A stretch of 64,000 nucleotides of DNA, taken from contig DIDP01000061.1 of the NCBI GenBank assembly GCA_002418205.1, forward strand, positions 80,017-144,016, given 5' to 3'. A program made the position numbers and the translations under genes. The notes beneath the pieces were generated by a model that saw only the letters and a list, made by a program, of their open reading frames with translations, had not been told where the DNA came from and did not search any database. The stretch's first letter is position 1. The number at the start of each line of letters is the position of its first letter. The DNA is from Anaerolineales bacterium UBA5797 (GTDB lineage: Bacteria; Chloroflexota; Anaerolineae; Anaerolineales; Villigracilaceae). Shown here piece after piece: positions 49,347 through 57,129 of this stretch.

Positions 49347-50939
49347 ATGAAGCGAACGCTTGTTTTTCATCCATTTTCTTTCGCCTTTTATCTTGTTTTG
49401 GGAGTTTATTCCCAAAATGCATCGCAGGTTCCGTTGGATTGGCTGATTCGACCGTTGCTGATCCTGCTGGCATCTACCCTGCTTTTTTATTTGTTCTTGG
49501 TCAGGGCTACAAATAACCTGGAATACTCCGGATTTGTATGCACCGTTTCCCTGATCTGGCTGTTCAGTGGGCATTTGTATCGGTATTTATTGGATTGGTC
49601 TTCGTTCTGGCGCACTCTTTTTGGAGGAGTGTGCGCCATTGTTCTCTTCACGATTCCGCTTGTCCTCCTTGTGAGAAGACGAGTGTGGGAAAAACTCTCC
49701 AGACCCCAAATCATTACCACGTTTTTAAATGCGGCTTCGGTGTTCCTGCTTGTTGTGCCTGTCTGGTTGACGGTTTCCACTCTTTACAGGTCTCACGCTC
49801 AAGTTCGACAGATCAGGGAACGGGAAGCACAGGTGGATTTGCCGCTGTCTGCTTCGATCCAATCCACTCCTGATATTTACTTGATTATCCTTGATGGATA
49901 TGGTCGGGTTGATTTTCTGAAAGACGTTTACGGTTACGATAATTCACAATTCATAGACTTTCTTGAAAAGAAAGGATTTTATGTTGCTGAAAAGGCGACG
50001 TCCAATTACCCCCAGACTGAACTTTCAATATCATCCAGTCTGAATTTGGATTATTTGGATGGGTTTGTTGCTGGCTTTGGCGATACCAGCGACCGAAGCC
50101 CCTTGCGTGAGCTCCTGCAGCATACTGCTGTCAGGAGATTGTTGGAGGGGCAGGGTTATCGATTCGTGGCTCTGCCTAGCGCGTCCTTGTTTGCCCAAAT
50201 TCGCGACGCAGATCTGTATTTTGACCTGTCGCAGGGTGATATTAATGAATTCGAAGGGTTGTTGTTGTCGTCGACGTTGGCTGGCGTTGCAGTCGAATCA
50301 TTTGGGATCAATCTGCCTGTGCAAAGCTATGAACTGCATCGCAGGTACATCCTTTACTCTTTAGACAAATTGATGGATGTGCCGGATCTGCCCGGCCCGA
50401 AATTTGTTTTTGCTCATATCATGTCTCCCCACCCCCCTTTTATTTTCGACCGTGATGGGAACTTTATCACCCCCACACGCCCTTATAGCACGTGGGACGC
50501 CTCGTTGTTTCCTGGTTCTGAAAGTGAATATCAAAATGGGTATATCGGTCAAATGATATTTTTGAACGGAAGGATAATGGATGTTGTATCTGCGATCCTT
50601 GAGCAGTCTGCCAACCCTCCTATTATTATTATTCAGGGAGATCATGGTCCCGGCGCGTATTACAATACACTCGAACTGGATGATAAATGCCTGAATGAAA
50701 GATACTCGATATTGAATGCCTACTATTTTCCGGATGGCGATTATCATTTGTTGTATCCGTCCATTTCCCCGGTCAATACGTTTCGTTTGATTCTAAGGCA
50801 GTATTTTGGAGCAAACTTGGATTTATTGGAGGACAGGAGCTATTTTGCAGGCTGGCTCTCGCCATATGTATTTACCGATATTACAGAACAGGCTCGTTCG
50901 GCTTGTGATGTTTCTGCCAGAAATACGTTTCAACCATGA
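49347..50939 (+). CDS. Membrane-anchored sulfatase/phosphotransferase-superfamily protein, paralog 2
   Basis: A 530-residue homologue of the preceding protein, colinear from MKRTLVFHPFSFAFYLVLGV at the start through PDIYLIILDGYGRVDFLKDV, KFVFAHIMSPHPPFIFD and IIIIQGDHGPGAYYN. The two diverge most in the membrane part and in base composition; this copy is more GC-rich. It overlaps mnmA by four bases (ATGA), so the pair is built into the operon between the desulfurase and mnmA. Tandem duplication or replacement by a related donor gene explains the arrangement. Confidence 0.8.
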   Translation: MKRTLVFHPFSFAFYLVLGVYSQNASQVPLDWLIRPLLILLASTLLFYLFLVRATNNLEYSGFVCTVSLIWLFSGHLYRYLLDWSSFWRTLFGGVCAIVLFTIPLVLLVRRRVWEKLSRPQIITTFLNAASVFLLVVPVWLTVSTLYRSHAQVRQIREREAQVDLPLSASIQSTPDIYLIILDGYGRVDFLKDVYGYDNSQFIDFLEKKGFYVAEKATSNYPQTELSISSSLNLDYLDGFVAGFGDTSDRSPLRELLQHTAVRRLLEGQGYRFVALPSASLFAQIRDADLYFDLSQGDINEFEGLLLSSTLAGVAVESFGINLPVQSYELHRRYILYSLDKLMDVPDLPGPKFVFAHIMSPHPPFIFDRDGNFITPTRPYSTWDASLFPGSESEYQNGYIGQMIFLNGRIMDVVSAILEQSANPPIIIIQGDHGPGAYYNTLELDDKCLNERYSILNAYYFPDGDYHLLYPSISPVNTFRLILRQYFGANLDLLEDRSYFAGWLSPYVFTDITEQARSACDVSARNTFQP

Positions 50940-52000
50940 CCAAAGTAGTTGTCGCCATGTCTGGAGGGGTGGATTCCTCCGTTGCCGCCGCCTTGCTCAA
51001 GGAGCAGGGCTATGAAGTCATTGGCATGATGCTCCGCTTGTGGAGCGAGCCGGGCAAGGAGGATTCGAACCGTTGCTGCACGCCGGACTCGATGGCGCAG
51101 GCGCGGCGAGTCGCGGCGAAACTGGATATCCCATTTTACGTGATCGATGCGAAGGATGTCTTTCGCGAGACGGTCGTGGAATATTTTCTGGATGGATATG
51201 CGCGCGGCGAGACGCCGAACCCGTGTTTGATCTGTAATCGCAAGATCCGCTGGACGTTTTTGCTGGAGCATGCCCTGGCGTTGGGCGCGGATTACATGGC
51301 GACCGGACATTATGTCCGCGTGCGGGATGCAAAAAACGGGAAAAGGGAATTGCTCCGCGCGGTGGACCGGGGCAAGGATCAATCCTACGTGCTCCATGTT
51401 TTGGGTCAGGAGAAACTCAAGCACGCGTTGTTCCCTGTGGGTGATTACATCAAGCCTGAGATCCGCCAGATCGCGGAGAAACATGGACTGCCAACCGCTT
51501 CGCGCAAAGACTCTCAAGACCTGTGCTTTTTGGCGGGCGGAGATTACCGCAACTTCCTGCAACGCAATGCCGCGCACATGCTCAAGCCTGGTGAGATCAT
51601 CACGCGTGAAGGAAAGGTTTTGGGTGCCCACAACGGACTGCCGAACTATACGATCGGTCAACGCAAGGGATTGGGGGTTGCTTCGCCGGTTCCGTTATAT
51701 GTGCTCGGCAAGGATGCCGTGACCAATACGCTCGTCGTTGGGACGCAGGAGGAGCTTGGCTCACGCGATCTGACCGCGCACGATGTCAATTGGGTGAGCG
51801 GTGTCCCGCCTCATGGAGCATTCCATGCGGAGGTAAAGATCCGCTACACGGCGAAGGAGGCAGAGGCGCTGGTCATGCCAATGGATAACGGAAGCAGGGT
51901 TCAGGTCCGGTTTGACGCGGCACAGAGGGATATCACAGCGGGACAGGCGGCGGTCTTCTATCAGGGCGACATCATGCTGGGTGGCGGATTGATCCGTTAG
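50936..52000 (+). CDS. mnmA: tRNA-specific 2-thiouridylase MnmA
   Basis: A 354-residue enzyme that thiolates U34 of tRNA Lys/Glu/Gln. The PP-loop AMSGGVDSSVAA activates the uridine with ATP. The catalytic cysteines lie in NPCLICNRKIRW and SQDLCFLAGGDY. TGHYVRV, GRKVLGAH-like EGKVLGAHNGL and YTIGQRKGLGV are family hallmarks. Length is normal. The ATG overlaps the preceding sulfatase-like gene. Sulfur probably comes from the cysteine desulfurase at the head of the cluster. Confidence 0.97.
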   Translation: MTKVVVAMSGGVDSSVAAALLKEQGYEVIGMMLRLWSEPGKEDSNRCCTPDSMAQARRVAAKLDIPFYVIDAKDVFRETVVEYFLDGYARGETPNPCLICNRKIRWTFLLEHALALGADYMATGHYVRVRDAKNGKRELLRAVDRGKDQSYVLHVLGQEKLKHALFPVGDYIKPEIRQIAEKHGLPTASRKDSQDLCFLAGGDYRNFLQRNAAHMLKPGEIITREGKVLGAHNGLPNYTIGQRKGLGVASPVPLYVLGKDAVTNTLVVGTQEELGSRDLTAHDVNWVSGVPPHGAFHAEVKIRYTAKEAEALVMPMDNGSRVQVRFDAAQRDITAGQAAVFYQGDIMLGGGLIR

Positions 52001-52061
52001 TGTTTGCGTATAGCCAGAGTGGTAAAACAACCTAAATTTTGAAGGATACATTGAGGACCAC

Positions 52062-52340
52062 ATGACGATCCCTGCATTTTTGTTCGCGTTGCTGATCGCA
52101 CTTCTTTATGGCGCGATCTATCATTTCCTGCGTGGGGGCGGTCTTGGACGCCTGCTCTTGTATCTCATTTTGAGCATCCTGGGTTTTGTGGCAGGGCACC
52201 TGGTTGGCTTGTGGCGCGGGTGGATATTTTTTCCGCTCGGCTCGTTGAATCTGGGGGTGTCATCGATTGGGAGCGTTGTAATGCTGCTCATCGGCGATTG
52301 GTTGAGTCGTATCGAATCAAACCCGGAAAGCAAGGTATAA
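52062..52340 (+). CDS. Small membrane protein, 92 aa
   Basis: A 92-residue protein with three predicted helices: PAFLFALLIALLYGAIYHFL, then LLLYLILSILGFVAGHLVGL and GVSSIGSVVMLLIGDWLS. No family recognised. The start ATG 52062 follows TTGAGGACCAC. It lies between mnmA and the DUF368 gene in one direction and may belong to that operon. Confidence 0.7.
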   Translation: MTIPAFLFALLIALLYGAIYHFLRGGGLGRLLLYLILSILGFVAGHLVGLWRGWIFFPLGSLNLGVSSIGSVVMLLIGDWLSRIESNPESKV

Positions 52341-52389
52341 TCTGCGCCTGTTGCGCAGGCAGCGAAACTTTAAAAAAAAGGCAATTCGA

Positions 52390-53316
52390 ATGGAAAGAAA
52401 GATTTCAGAAAACAGGACTTTACGCGATTACTTTTGGATCGGCGCGCGTGGATTTACGATGGGCGCGGCGGATGTTGTGCCGGGTGTATCGGGCGGGACA
52501 ATGGCGTTCATCATGGGCGTCTATGATGAATTGCTCGATTCCATCAACGCTCTGGATGTACATTTCATCCGACGTGCGTTGACCTTCAAATGGCGCGAGG
52601 CGTTGGATGGTTTTCCCTGGAAGTTTTTGCTCTCGATCGCCGTGGGCATCCTGACCGCGATCCTGACATTGGCAAATGCACTGCATTGGGCATTGGAGAA
52701 CCACCCGGTTTACATTTGGGCGTTCTTCTTCGGTTTGATCGTGGCTTCGATCGTGGTGGTACGCCGACGGGTTGGAAATTGGAACCTTGTAAATATTCTG
52801 GCTGCCGCTGTTGCGGCTGTCGGTGCGTTTGTTCTGGTTGGGCTATCCCCTTCGGAAACACCGCACACTCCCATTCTGCTCTTCCTGAGCGGAGCGGTTG
52901 CCATCTGCGCGATGATCCTGCCGGGCATCTCGGGTGCGTTCATTCTTGTTCTGCTTGGTAAATACTCCCATGTGCTTGCGGCGGTCAAGAGTTTCGATAT
53001 TATCACGGTCATGCTGGTTGGGTTGGGCGCCGTCGTTGGACTGCTTTCGTTTGCCCGGTTCCTGCGCTGGATGTTGAAGAAAAATCATGATCTGGTGGTT
53101 GCCATTCTGACCGGTTTTATGGCTGGTTCTTTGCGCAAGGTCTGGCCCTGGAAGACGTTCGAATCAGTAAGCGAAACGTTTGTGCGAGAGACGAACTATC
53201 TCCCTGCGGCATTCGACGTTGAAGTTATCTTCGCCCTGGTGTTCGTGGTGATTGGCACTCTGCTTGTTCTCGCTGTTGAGCATTTCGCCAACCGCCGCGC
53301 AACAGCAGCACAATAG
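52390..53316 (+). CDS. DUF368 family membrane protein (PopT-like undecaprenyl-phosphate translocase family)
   Basis: A 308-residue polytopic membrane protein with the DUF368 signature GFTMGAADVVPGVSGGTMAF near its start and LPGISGAFILVLLGKYSHVL in the middle, the two related halves of the family. DUF368 proteins (PopT) have been identified as undecaprenyl-phosphate translocases that recycle the lipid carrier of the cell wall, alongside DedA proteins. A DedA gene follows directly. The ATG at 52390 is chosen over an upstream TTG. The assignment to the family is firm, the activity here is inferred. Confidence 0.93.
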   Translation: MERKISENRTLRDYFWIGARGFTMGAADVVPGVSGGTMAFIMGVYDELLDSINALDVHFIRRALTFKWREALDGFPWKFLLSIAVGILTAILTLANALHWALENHPVYIWAFFFGLIVASIVVVRRRVGNWNLVNILAAAVAAVGAFVLVGLSPSETPHTPILLFLSGAVAICAMILPGISGAFILVLLGKYSHVLAAVKSFDIITVMLVGLGAVVGLLSFARFLRWMLKKNHDLVVAILTGFMAGSLRKVWPWKTFESVSETFVRETNYLPAAFDVEVIFALVFVVIGTLLVLAVEHFANRRATAAQ

Positions 53317-53369
53317 ACATATTAATTTGTCGGGCGTTCAATTTGTGATCGTTTGACAAAGGAAGTAGT

Positions 53370-54035
53370 ATGGAACAAATAAAATTCCTGATCGACCTTT
53401 TTCTGCACCTTGATGAATACCTGGCAGGGATCATTTCAAACTATGGCACGTGGACATACGCCATCCTTTTCTTTGTGATCTTCATGGAGACCGGTTTTGT
53501 CGTCACTCCGTTCCTGCCGGGCGATTCGCTTCTCTTCGCCGCCGGTACGTTTGCGGCGTTGGGTTCGTTGAACGTCTGGTTCCTGGCTGGCTTGTTGATG
53601 GTCGCGGCGGTCGGTGGGGACGCGGTGAATTACACCATCGGTCATTACCTGGGCGAGCGCGCTTACAAGATCAAGTGGATCAAAAAGGAATATCTCGACA
53701 AGACCCACGCATTCTTCGAGAAACACGGCGGCAAGGCGATCTTCCTGGCGCGCTTTGTTCCCATTGTGCGCACCTTTGCGCCGTTCGTGGCCGGCATCGG
53801 CAAAATGTCCTATGGTTATTTTGCCACCTATAACGTGGTGGGTGGCATTACCTGGGTGGCAACCTTCACGCTGCTGGGTTATTTCTTTGGTAACCTCGAA
53901 TTTGTGAAAAAGAATTTCGAGTTCGTGATCGTTGCCATCATTTTGATCTCAGTCGTGCCCATGTTCGTGGAATGGTGGAAGGCGCGGCGCGAATCGAAAA
54001 CGGAAAAAGTGGAAGTAAAAGCGGAGACGCCGTAA
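53370..54035 (+). CDS. DedA family membrane protein
   Basis: A 221-residue protein with about four to five helices. Family motifs are METGFVVTPFLPGDSLLFAA (the E...PG(D/E)xxL membrane-embedded segment) and IFLARFVPIVRTFAPFVAG followed by GKMSYGYFATYNVVGGITW (the F/ARFxPxxRxxxPxxAG motif). Some DedA members (UptA) are undecaprenyl-phosphate flippases. A basic C-terminal tail ends at the stop, which lies in the loop of the terminator hairpin. It directly follows the DUF368 gene and probably shares its function. Confidence 0.95.
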   Translation: MEQIKFLIDLFLHLDEYLAGIISNYGTWTYAILFFVIFMETGFVVTPFLPGDSLLFAAGTFAALGSLNVWFLAGLLMVAAVGGDAVNYTIGHYLGERAYKIKWIKKEYLDKTHAFFEKHGGKAIFLARFVPIVRTFAPFVAGIGKMSYGYFATYNVVGGITWVATFTLLGYFFGNLEFVKKNFEFVIVAIILISVVPMFVEWWKARRESKTEKVEVKAETP

Positions 54036-54053
54036 GGCGTCTCGTTTTTTTTT
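54024..54053 (+). terminator. Terminator overlapping the DedA stop codon
   Basis: GAGACGCC (54024-54031) and GGCGTCTC (54036-54043) enclose GTAA, followed by G and ten T. The stop codon TAA is in the loop and the next ATG follows the T-run directly. Confidence 0.85.
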
Positions 54054-54410
54054 ATGAAGCGGCTTGCGATTCTCTTTGGATTATTCATCATCGCCATCAT
54101 CGTCCTGGCAGATCTGGGAATGCTCGATATTCTGGGCGCGATCAACAGGATTCCGTATGGCGACAAGGCGGGACATTTCATCCTGTACGGGATCCTGACC
54201 CTGTTGATCGACCTGGCACTTTTCCGTTCGCGTCCTTTGGAAAGCCGGAAACTGGTCGCCGTTAAATGTGGCCTGATCCTCGCCCTCCTGATCGGACTCG
54301 AAGAATATTCCCAACAGTTCTTTCCCGAACGCACACCCGCCCTGATCGACCTGCTCTTTAGTTATCTGGGTGTGGCTTTCTTTTCATGGCTGGCATTGAG
54401 GATCAAATAG
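54054..54410 (+). CDS. VanZ-like family membrane protein
   Basis: A 118-residue membrane protein with three to four helices. VanZ motifs PYGDKAGHFILYGILTLL and EEYSQQFFPERTPALIDLLF are clear. VanZ-like proteins are common, and the founding member confers low-level teicoplanin resistance; here a cell-envelope role is only suggested by the adjacent DedA and DUF368 genes. The ATG is immediately behind the terminator T-run, so read-through or a promoter inside the DedA gene is needed. Confidence 0.85.
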   Translation: MKRLAILFGLFIIAIIVLADLGMLDILGAINRIPYGDKAGHFILYGILTLLIDLALFRSRPLESRKLVAVKCGLILALLIGLEEYSQQFFPERTPALIDLLFSYLGVAFFSWLALRIK

Positions 54411-54437
54411 CAGGGGCAGAGGGGTATCCGCCCCTGC
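54410..54437. terminator. Terminator-like hairpin between convergent genes
   Basis: GCAGGGGC (54410-54417) and GCCCCTGC (54430-54437) enclose 12 bases. It separates the VanZ-like gene and the penicillin-acylase-family gene. Confidence 0.6.
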
Positions 54438-54443
54438 CAAACA

Positions 54444-57017
54444 TTATTTGGGGTTCAATATCAGGTGCCCTTCGGCATTGTTCATGATCGCCTGTTCGCT
54501 CCACAGCATCGAATAATATTCGACATTCGCCCACATGGGCGCCATATCATCGTAATGCGGATGGTACGCGTGACCCGACTGTCCTGTAGTGTGGACGGTG
54601 ACCGAATTGTTCAGATCGCCCAGGTCCACGATCATGCGCATGGATGGCAGCCAGTTGGTTTCGTAACCGTCTTTGACAGACCAGCCCGTTGCATTGACGA
54701 TGGCTTCGCCGCCACCCGTCGGATAGGGTCCGCGGTTGAACAGGGATTCGATCAAGCCGATGCCCGATTCGCCCAAAGTGCCGTTCCTGAATGTAGCAGC
54801 ATGCAAATCGCCCCAGCGCCATTGAAGCGGGTCTTTCCCGAGCAGTTTATCCAATTCCGCCACACCTTGTTCAAAGGATTTCACGATAATGTCATCGCGC
54901 GTTTCGATCACATCTGTTGTCGATCTGTCATCCCACCAGGCGCTGCCCGCGTCCAGGTGACGCATGAGCTCGTTCCAGCGCGAGCCGCCATCCGCATAAT
55001 AACGCTCCTCCGGCAGATCATCGTTGAACGTGTTTTGCAGAAAAGCCCGCCAGAAGGCATTGAATACAGCCGCCCCGCCCGAATCGACGCGGTCCTGATA
55101 ATCCCATTTCGCAAGCATATCGAGCGCGATCGCCTGATTGGGCGTTGCCGCGTTCTCTTCGAGACTTGCCAGCATCATCGGAACAAATATGGGAGCATTT
55201 GCATCGAACGAATCGCCCTGCATTTTCTGGATGTAGGCGATATCGATTTTTCCGGGTGCGTTCTCGATCATATCCACAATGCGCTGGGCGCGGAAACCAT
55301 AATCCCAGTCATGCGTGATCAGGTATGGATAATCGCGCGGCGGCACCTGGTTGTTGGCGGTCACAATATAACCTTCTGCCGGATTTAAAGTGTAAGGTTG
55401 TTCCTCGAAGGGAATAAAGCCGGTCCATTCATATTCGTCCGTCCAGCCGGGGACGGGGATCGTGCCATCCCCGTTCGCACGGATGGGGATATCGCCCGGC
55501 ATTTGATATCCGATGTTGCCGTCCACATCGGCATACAACAGGTTTTGCGCAGGGACATGGAATCCGCGCGCTGCTTCACGGAATTCCTCCCAGTTCTGCG
55601 CCTGGTTAAATCCCCAGATTGCTTGGAAGGGTGTGGAGGGTGTGAGCGCGGTCCATTTGAGGGCGATGACATACTGTTCAGGCAGCTCGATTCCGGCGCG
55701 GTCCTTGAACGGGATGAACTCCTTATCTTTTGGGTCACCTTCGTTCTTGAGCGGTCCGTATACCTCTGAGATGACTGGTCCATGCCGCGTGGATCTGATC
55801 GTGATCTCCACCGGGTCGCCGCCGACCACATCGATCGTTTCGGTGCGGGTTTCGAAATTTACCCATTGACCATTGACCTCATACTGGTCCGGGTTATCGG
55901 GATTTACTTTTTCGATGTACAGATCCATGACATCAGGACCGACATTCGTAAAACCCCATGCCACATGATCGTTGTGCCCGATGACAACACCGGGGACGCC
56001 TGCAAAGGTGAAGCCTGCCACGTTGAAAGGACACGCGTCGCTGACCGGCTTGCACTCCAGATGCACCTGATACCAGATGGACGGCATTTGGATTCCCAGG
56101 TGTGGATCGTTCGCGAGCAGGGGCATTCCGGTCGTTGTGCGCGAGCCGGAAACTGCCCAGGAATTGGAACCGATCCCGTCGCCCGCGGGACCAAGCGCCC
56201 GGTCCAGAAGCGAAGCGTTGTGCTGGAGCGCCACGAGCGTTTCGGCAGGGATGTCGAAGGCTGAGGCATAAACCGGCATATTGGCGGAAGTCCCCCCGCC
56301 GATCTTGTTGACGATGACGGGATGGTCTTCGGGGTAAGCGGGGAATAATTCGGCAACCTGTTTGGGCGTGAGTGTTTTCAATAGCACGGCGCGTTCGATC
56401 TCTTCGCCCATGTTGCCGCGCAAATCCCATGCCATGGCTTTGCCCCACGTGAGACTGTTGATGGGAGTCCACGGTTTGATCTCATAATCAGGGCTGAGCA
56501 GACCGAGAATGGCATACTCGAGACTCAGTGCAGTTGTATCGTGATCCTTGAGATAGGCGTTCACCCCGGCGACATACGCATCGAGGATGGCTTTGGATGT
56601 GGCATCGAGTTGGGCGTATTCGGCTTCGGCGGTCTGGCGCCAGCCCAATGTGCGCAGGAATGTATCCGTTTCGACCTGCCCGCTCCCGAACATTTCAGAG
56701 AGCGTGCCTGAGCCGATGTGCCGCCATGTGTCCATCTGCCAGAAACGATCCTGGGCATGGACATACCCCTGTGCAAAGAAAAGATCGTGTTGTGTGGCGG
56801 CGTAGATGTGCGGGATGCCCATGGCGTCGCGGTAGATGTCCACGCTTCCATCGAGCCCCTCGAGTTGGATCTCCCCATCAATTTGTGGAAATGATTTTGG
56901 TGCAATGGTATTCGGCAGATAGCTCTTGAAATATGCAGCCCCGCCGCCCCCCAGCAGAACGACGATGGCAAGCAGGCCGACCCCCGCGCGCTTCAAAAAG
57001 GTTTTTGTCTTCGACAT
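54444..57017 (-). CDS. Penicillin acylase family Ntn-hydrolase
   Basis: An 857-residue exported or membrane-anchored enzyme. A single membrane segment (about 11-31) is followed by the alpha part and, after autocatalytic cleavage, a beta chain starting at Ser284 in GIGSNSWAVSG, the nucleophile position of penicillin amidases. LLANDPHLGIQMPSIWYQVH and HNDHVAWGFTNVGPDVMDLY are typical of the beta chain. Family members cleave penicillins, acyl-homoserine lactones or other amides; the natural substrate is unknown. Length fits the family. Confidence 0.93.
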   Translation of the reverse strand: MSKTKTFLKRAGVGLLAIVVLLGGGGAAYFKSYLPNTIAPKSFPQIDGEIQLEGLDGSVDIYRDAMGIPHIYAATQHDLFFAQGYVHAQDRFWQMDTWRHIGSGTLSEMFGSGQVETDTFLRTLGWRQTAEAEYAQLDATSKAILDAYVAGVNAYLKDHDTTALSLEYAILGLLSPDYEIKPWTPINSLTWGKAMAWDLRGNMGEEIERAVLLKTLTPKQVAELFPAYPEDHPVIVNKIGGGTSANMPVYASAFDIPAETLVALQHNASLLDRALGPAGDGIGSNSWAVSGSRTTTGMPLLANDPHLGIQMPSIWYQVHLECKPVSDACPFNVAGFTFAGVPGVVIGHNDHVAWGFTNVGPDVMDLYIEKVNPDNPDQYEVNGQWVNFETRTETIDVVGGDPVEITIRSTRHGPVISEVYGPLKNEGDPKDKEFIPFKDRAGIELPEQYVIALKWTALTPSTPFQAIWGFNQAQNWEEFREAARGFHVPAQNLLYADVDGNIGYQMPGDIPIRANGDGTIPVPGWTDEYEWTGFIPFEEQPYTLNPAEGYIVTANNQVPPRDYPYLITHDWDYGFRAQRIVDMIENAPGKIDIAYIQKMQGDSFDANAPIFVPMMLASLEENAATPNQAIALDMLAKWDYQDRVDSGGAAVFNAFWRAFLQNTFNDDLPEERYYADGGSRWNELMRHLDAGSAWWDDRSTTDVIETRDDIIVKSFEQGVAELDKLLGKDPLQWRWGDLHAATFRNGTLGESGIGLIESLFNRGPYPTGGGEAIVNATGWSVKDGYETNWLPSMRMIVDLGDLNNSVTVHTTGQSGHAYHPHYDDMAPMWANVEYYSMLWSEQAIMNNAEGHLILNPK

Positions 57018-57064
57018 GGCTCCTCCGGTGAAATTTTTATTCTGTGGGACAAAACACTCAAAAG

Positions 57065-57096
57065 GTAAAGAGACGCAGGTTCCTGCGCCTCTTTAC
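57065..57096 (-). terminator. Terminator after the 57130 gene
   Basis: GTAAAGAG...GCAGG and CCTGC...CTCTTTAC form a stem with a two-base loop and one mismatch; the minus strand continues with a T-rich CTTTTGAGTGTTTTG. Confidence 0.7.
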
Positions 57097-57129
57097 TAAT
57101 TGAGGGTATATCTTTTACTTGATGTTTAC

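Noticed and set aside
51040..51110. tRNA-like GGATTCGAACC string
   Set aside because: It lies within the mnmA coding frame and no cloverleaf can be formed around it.
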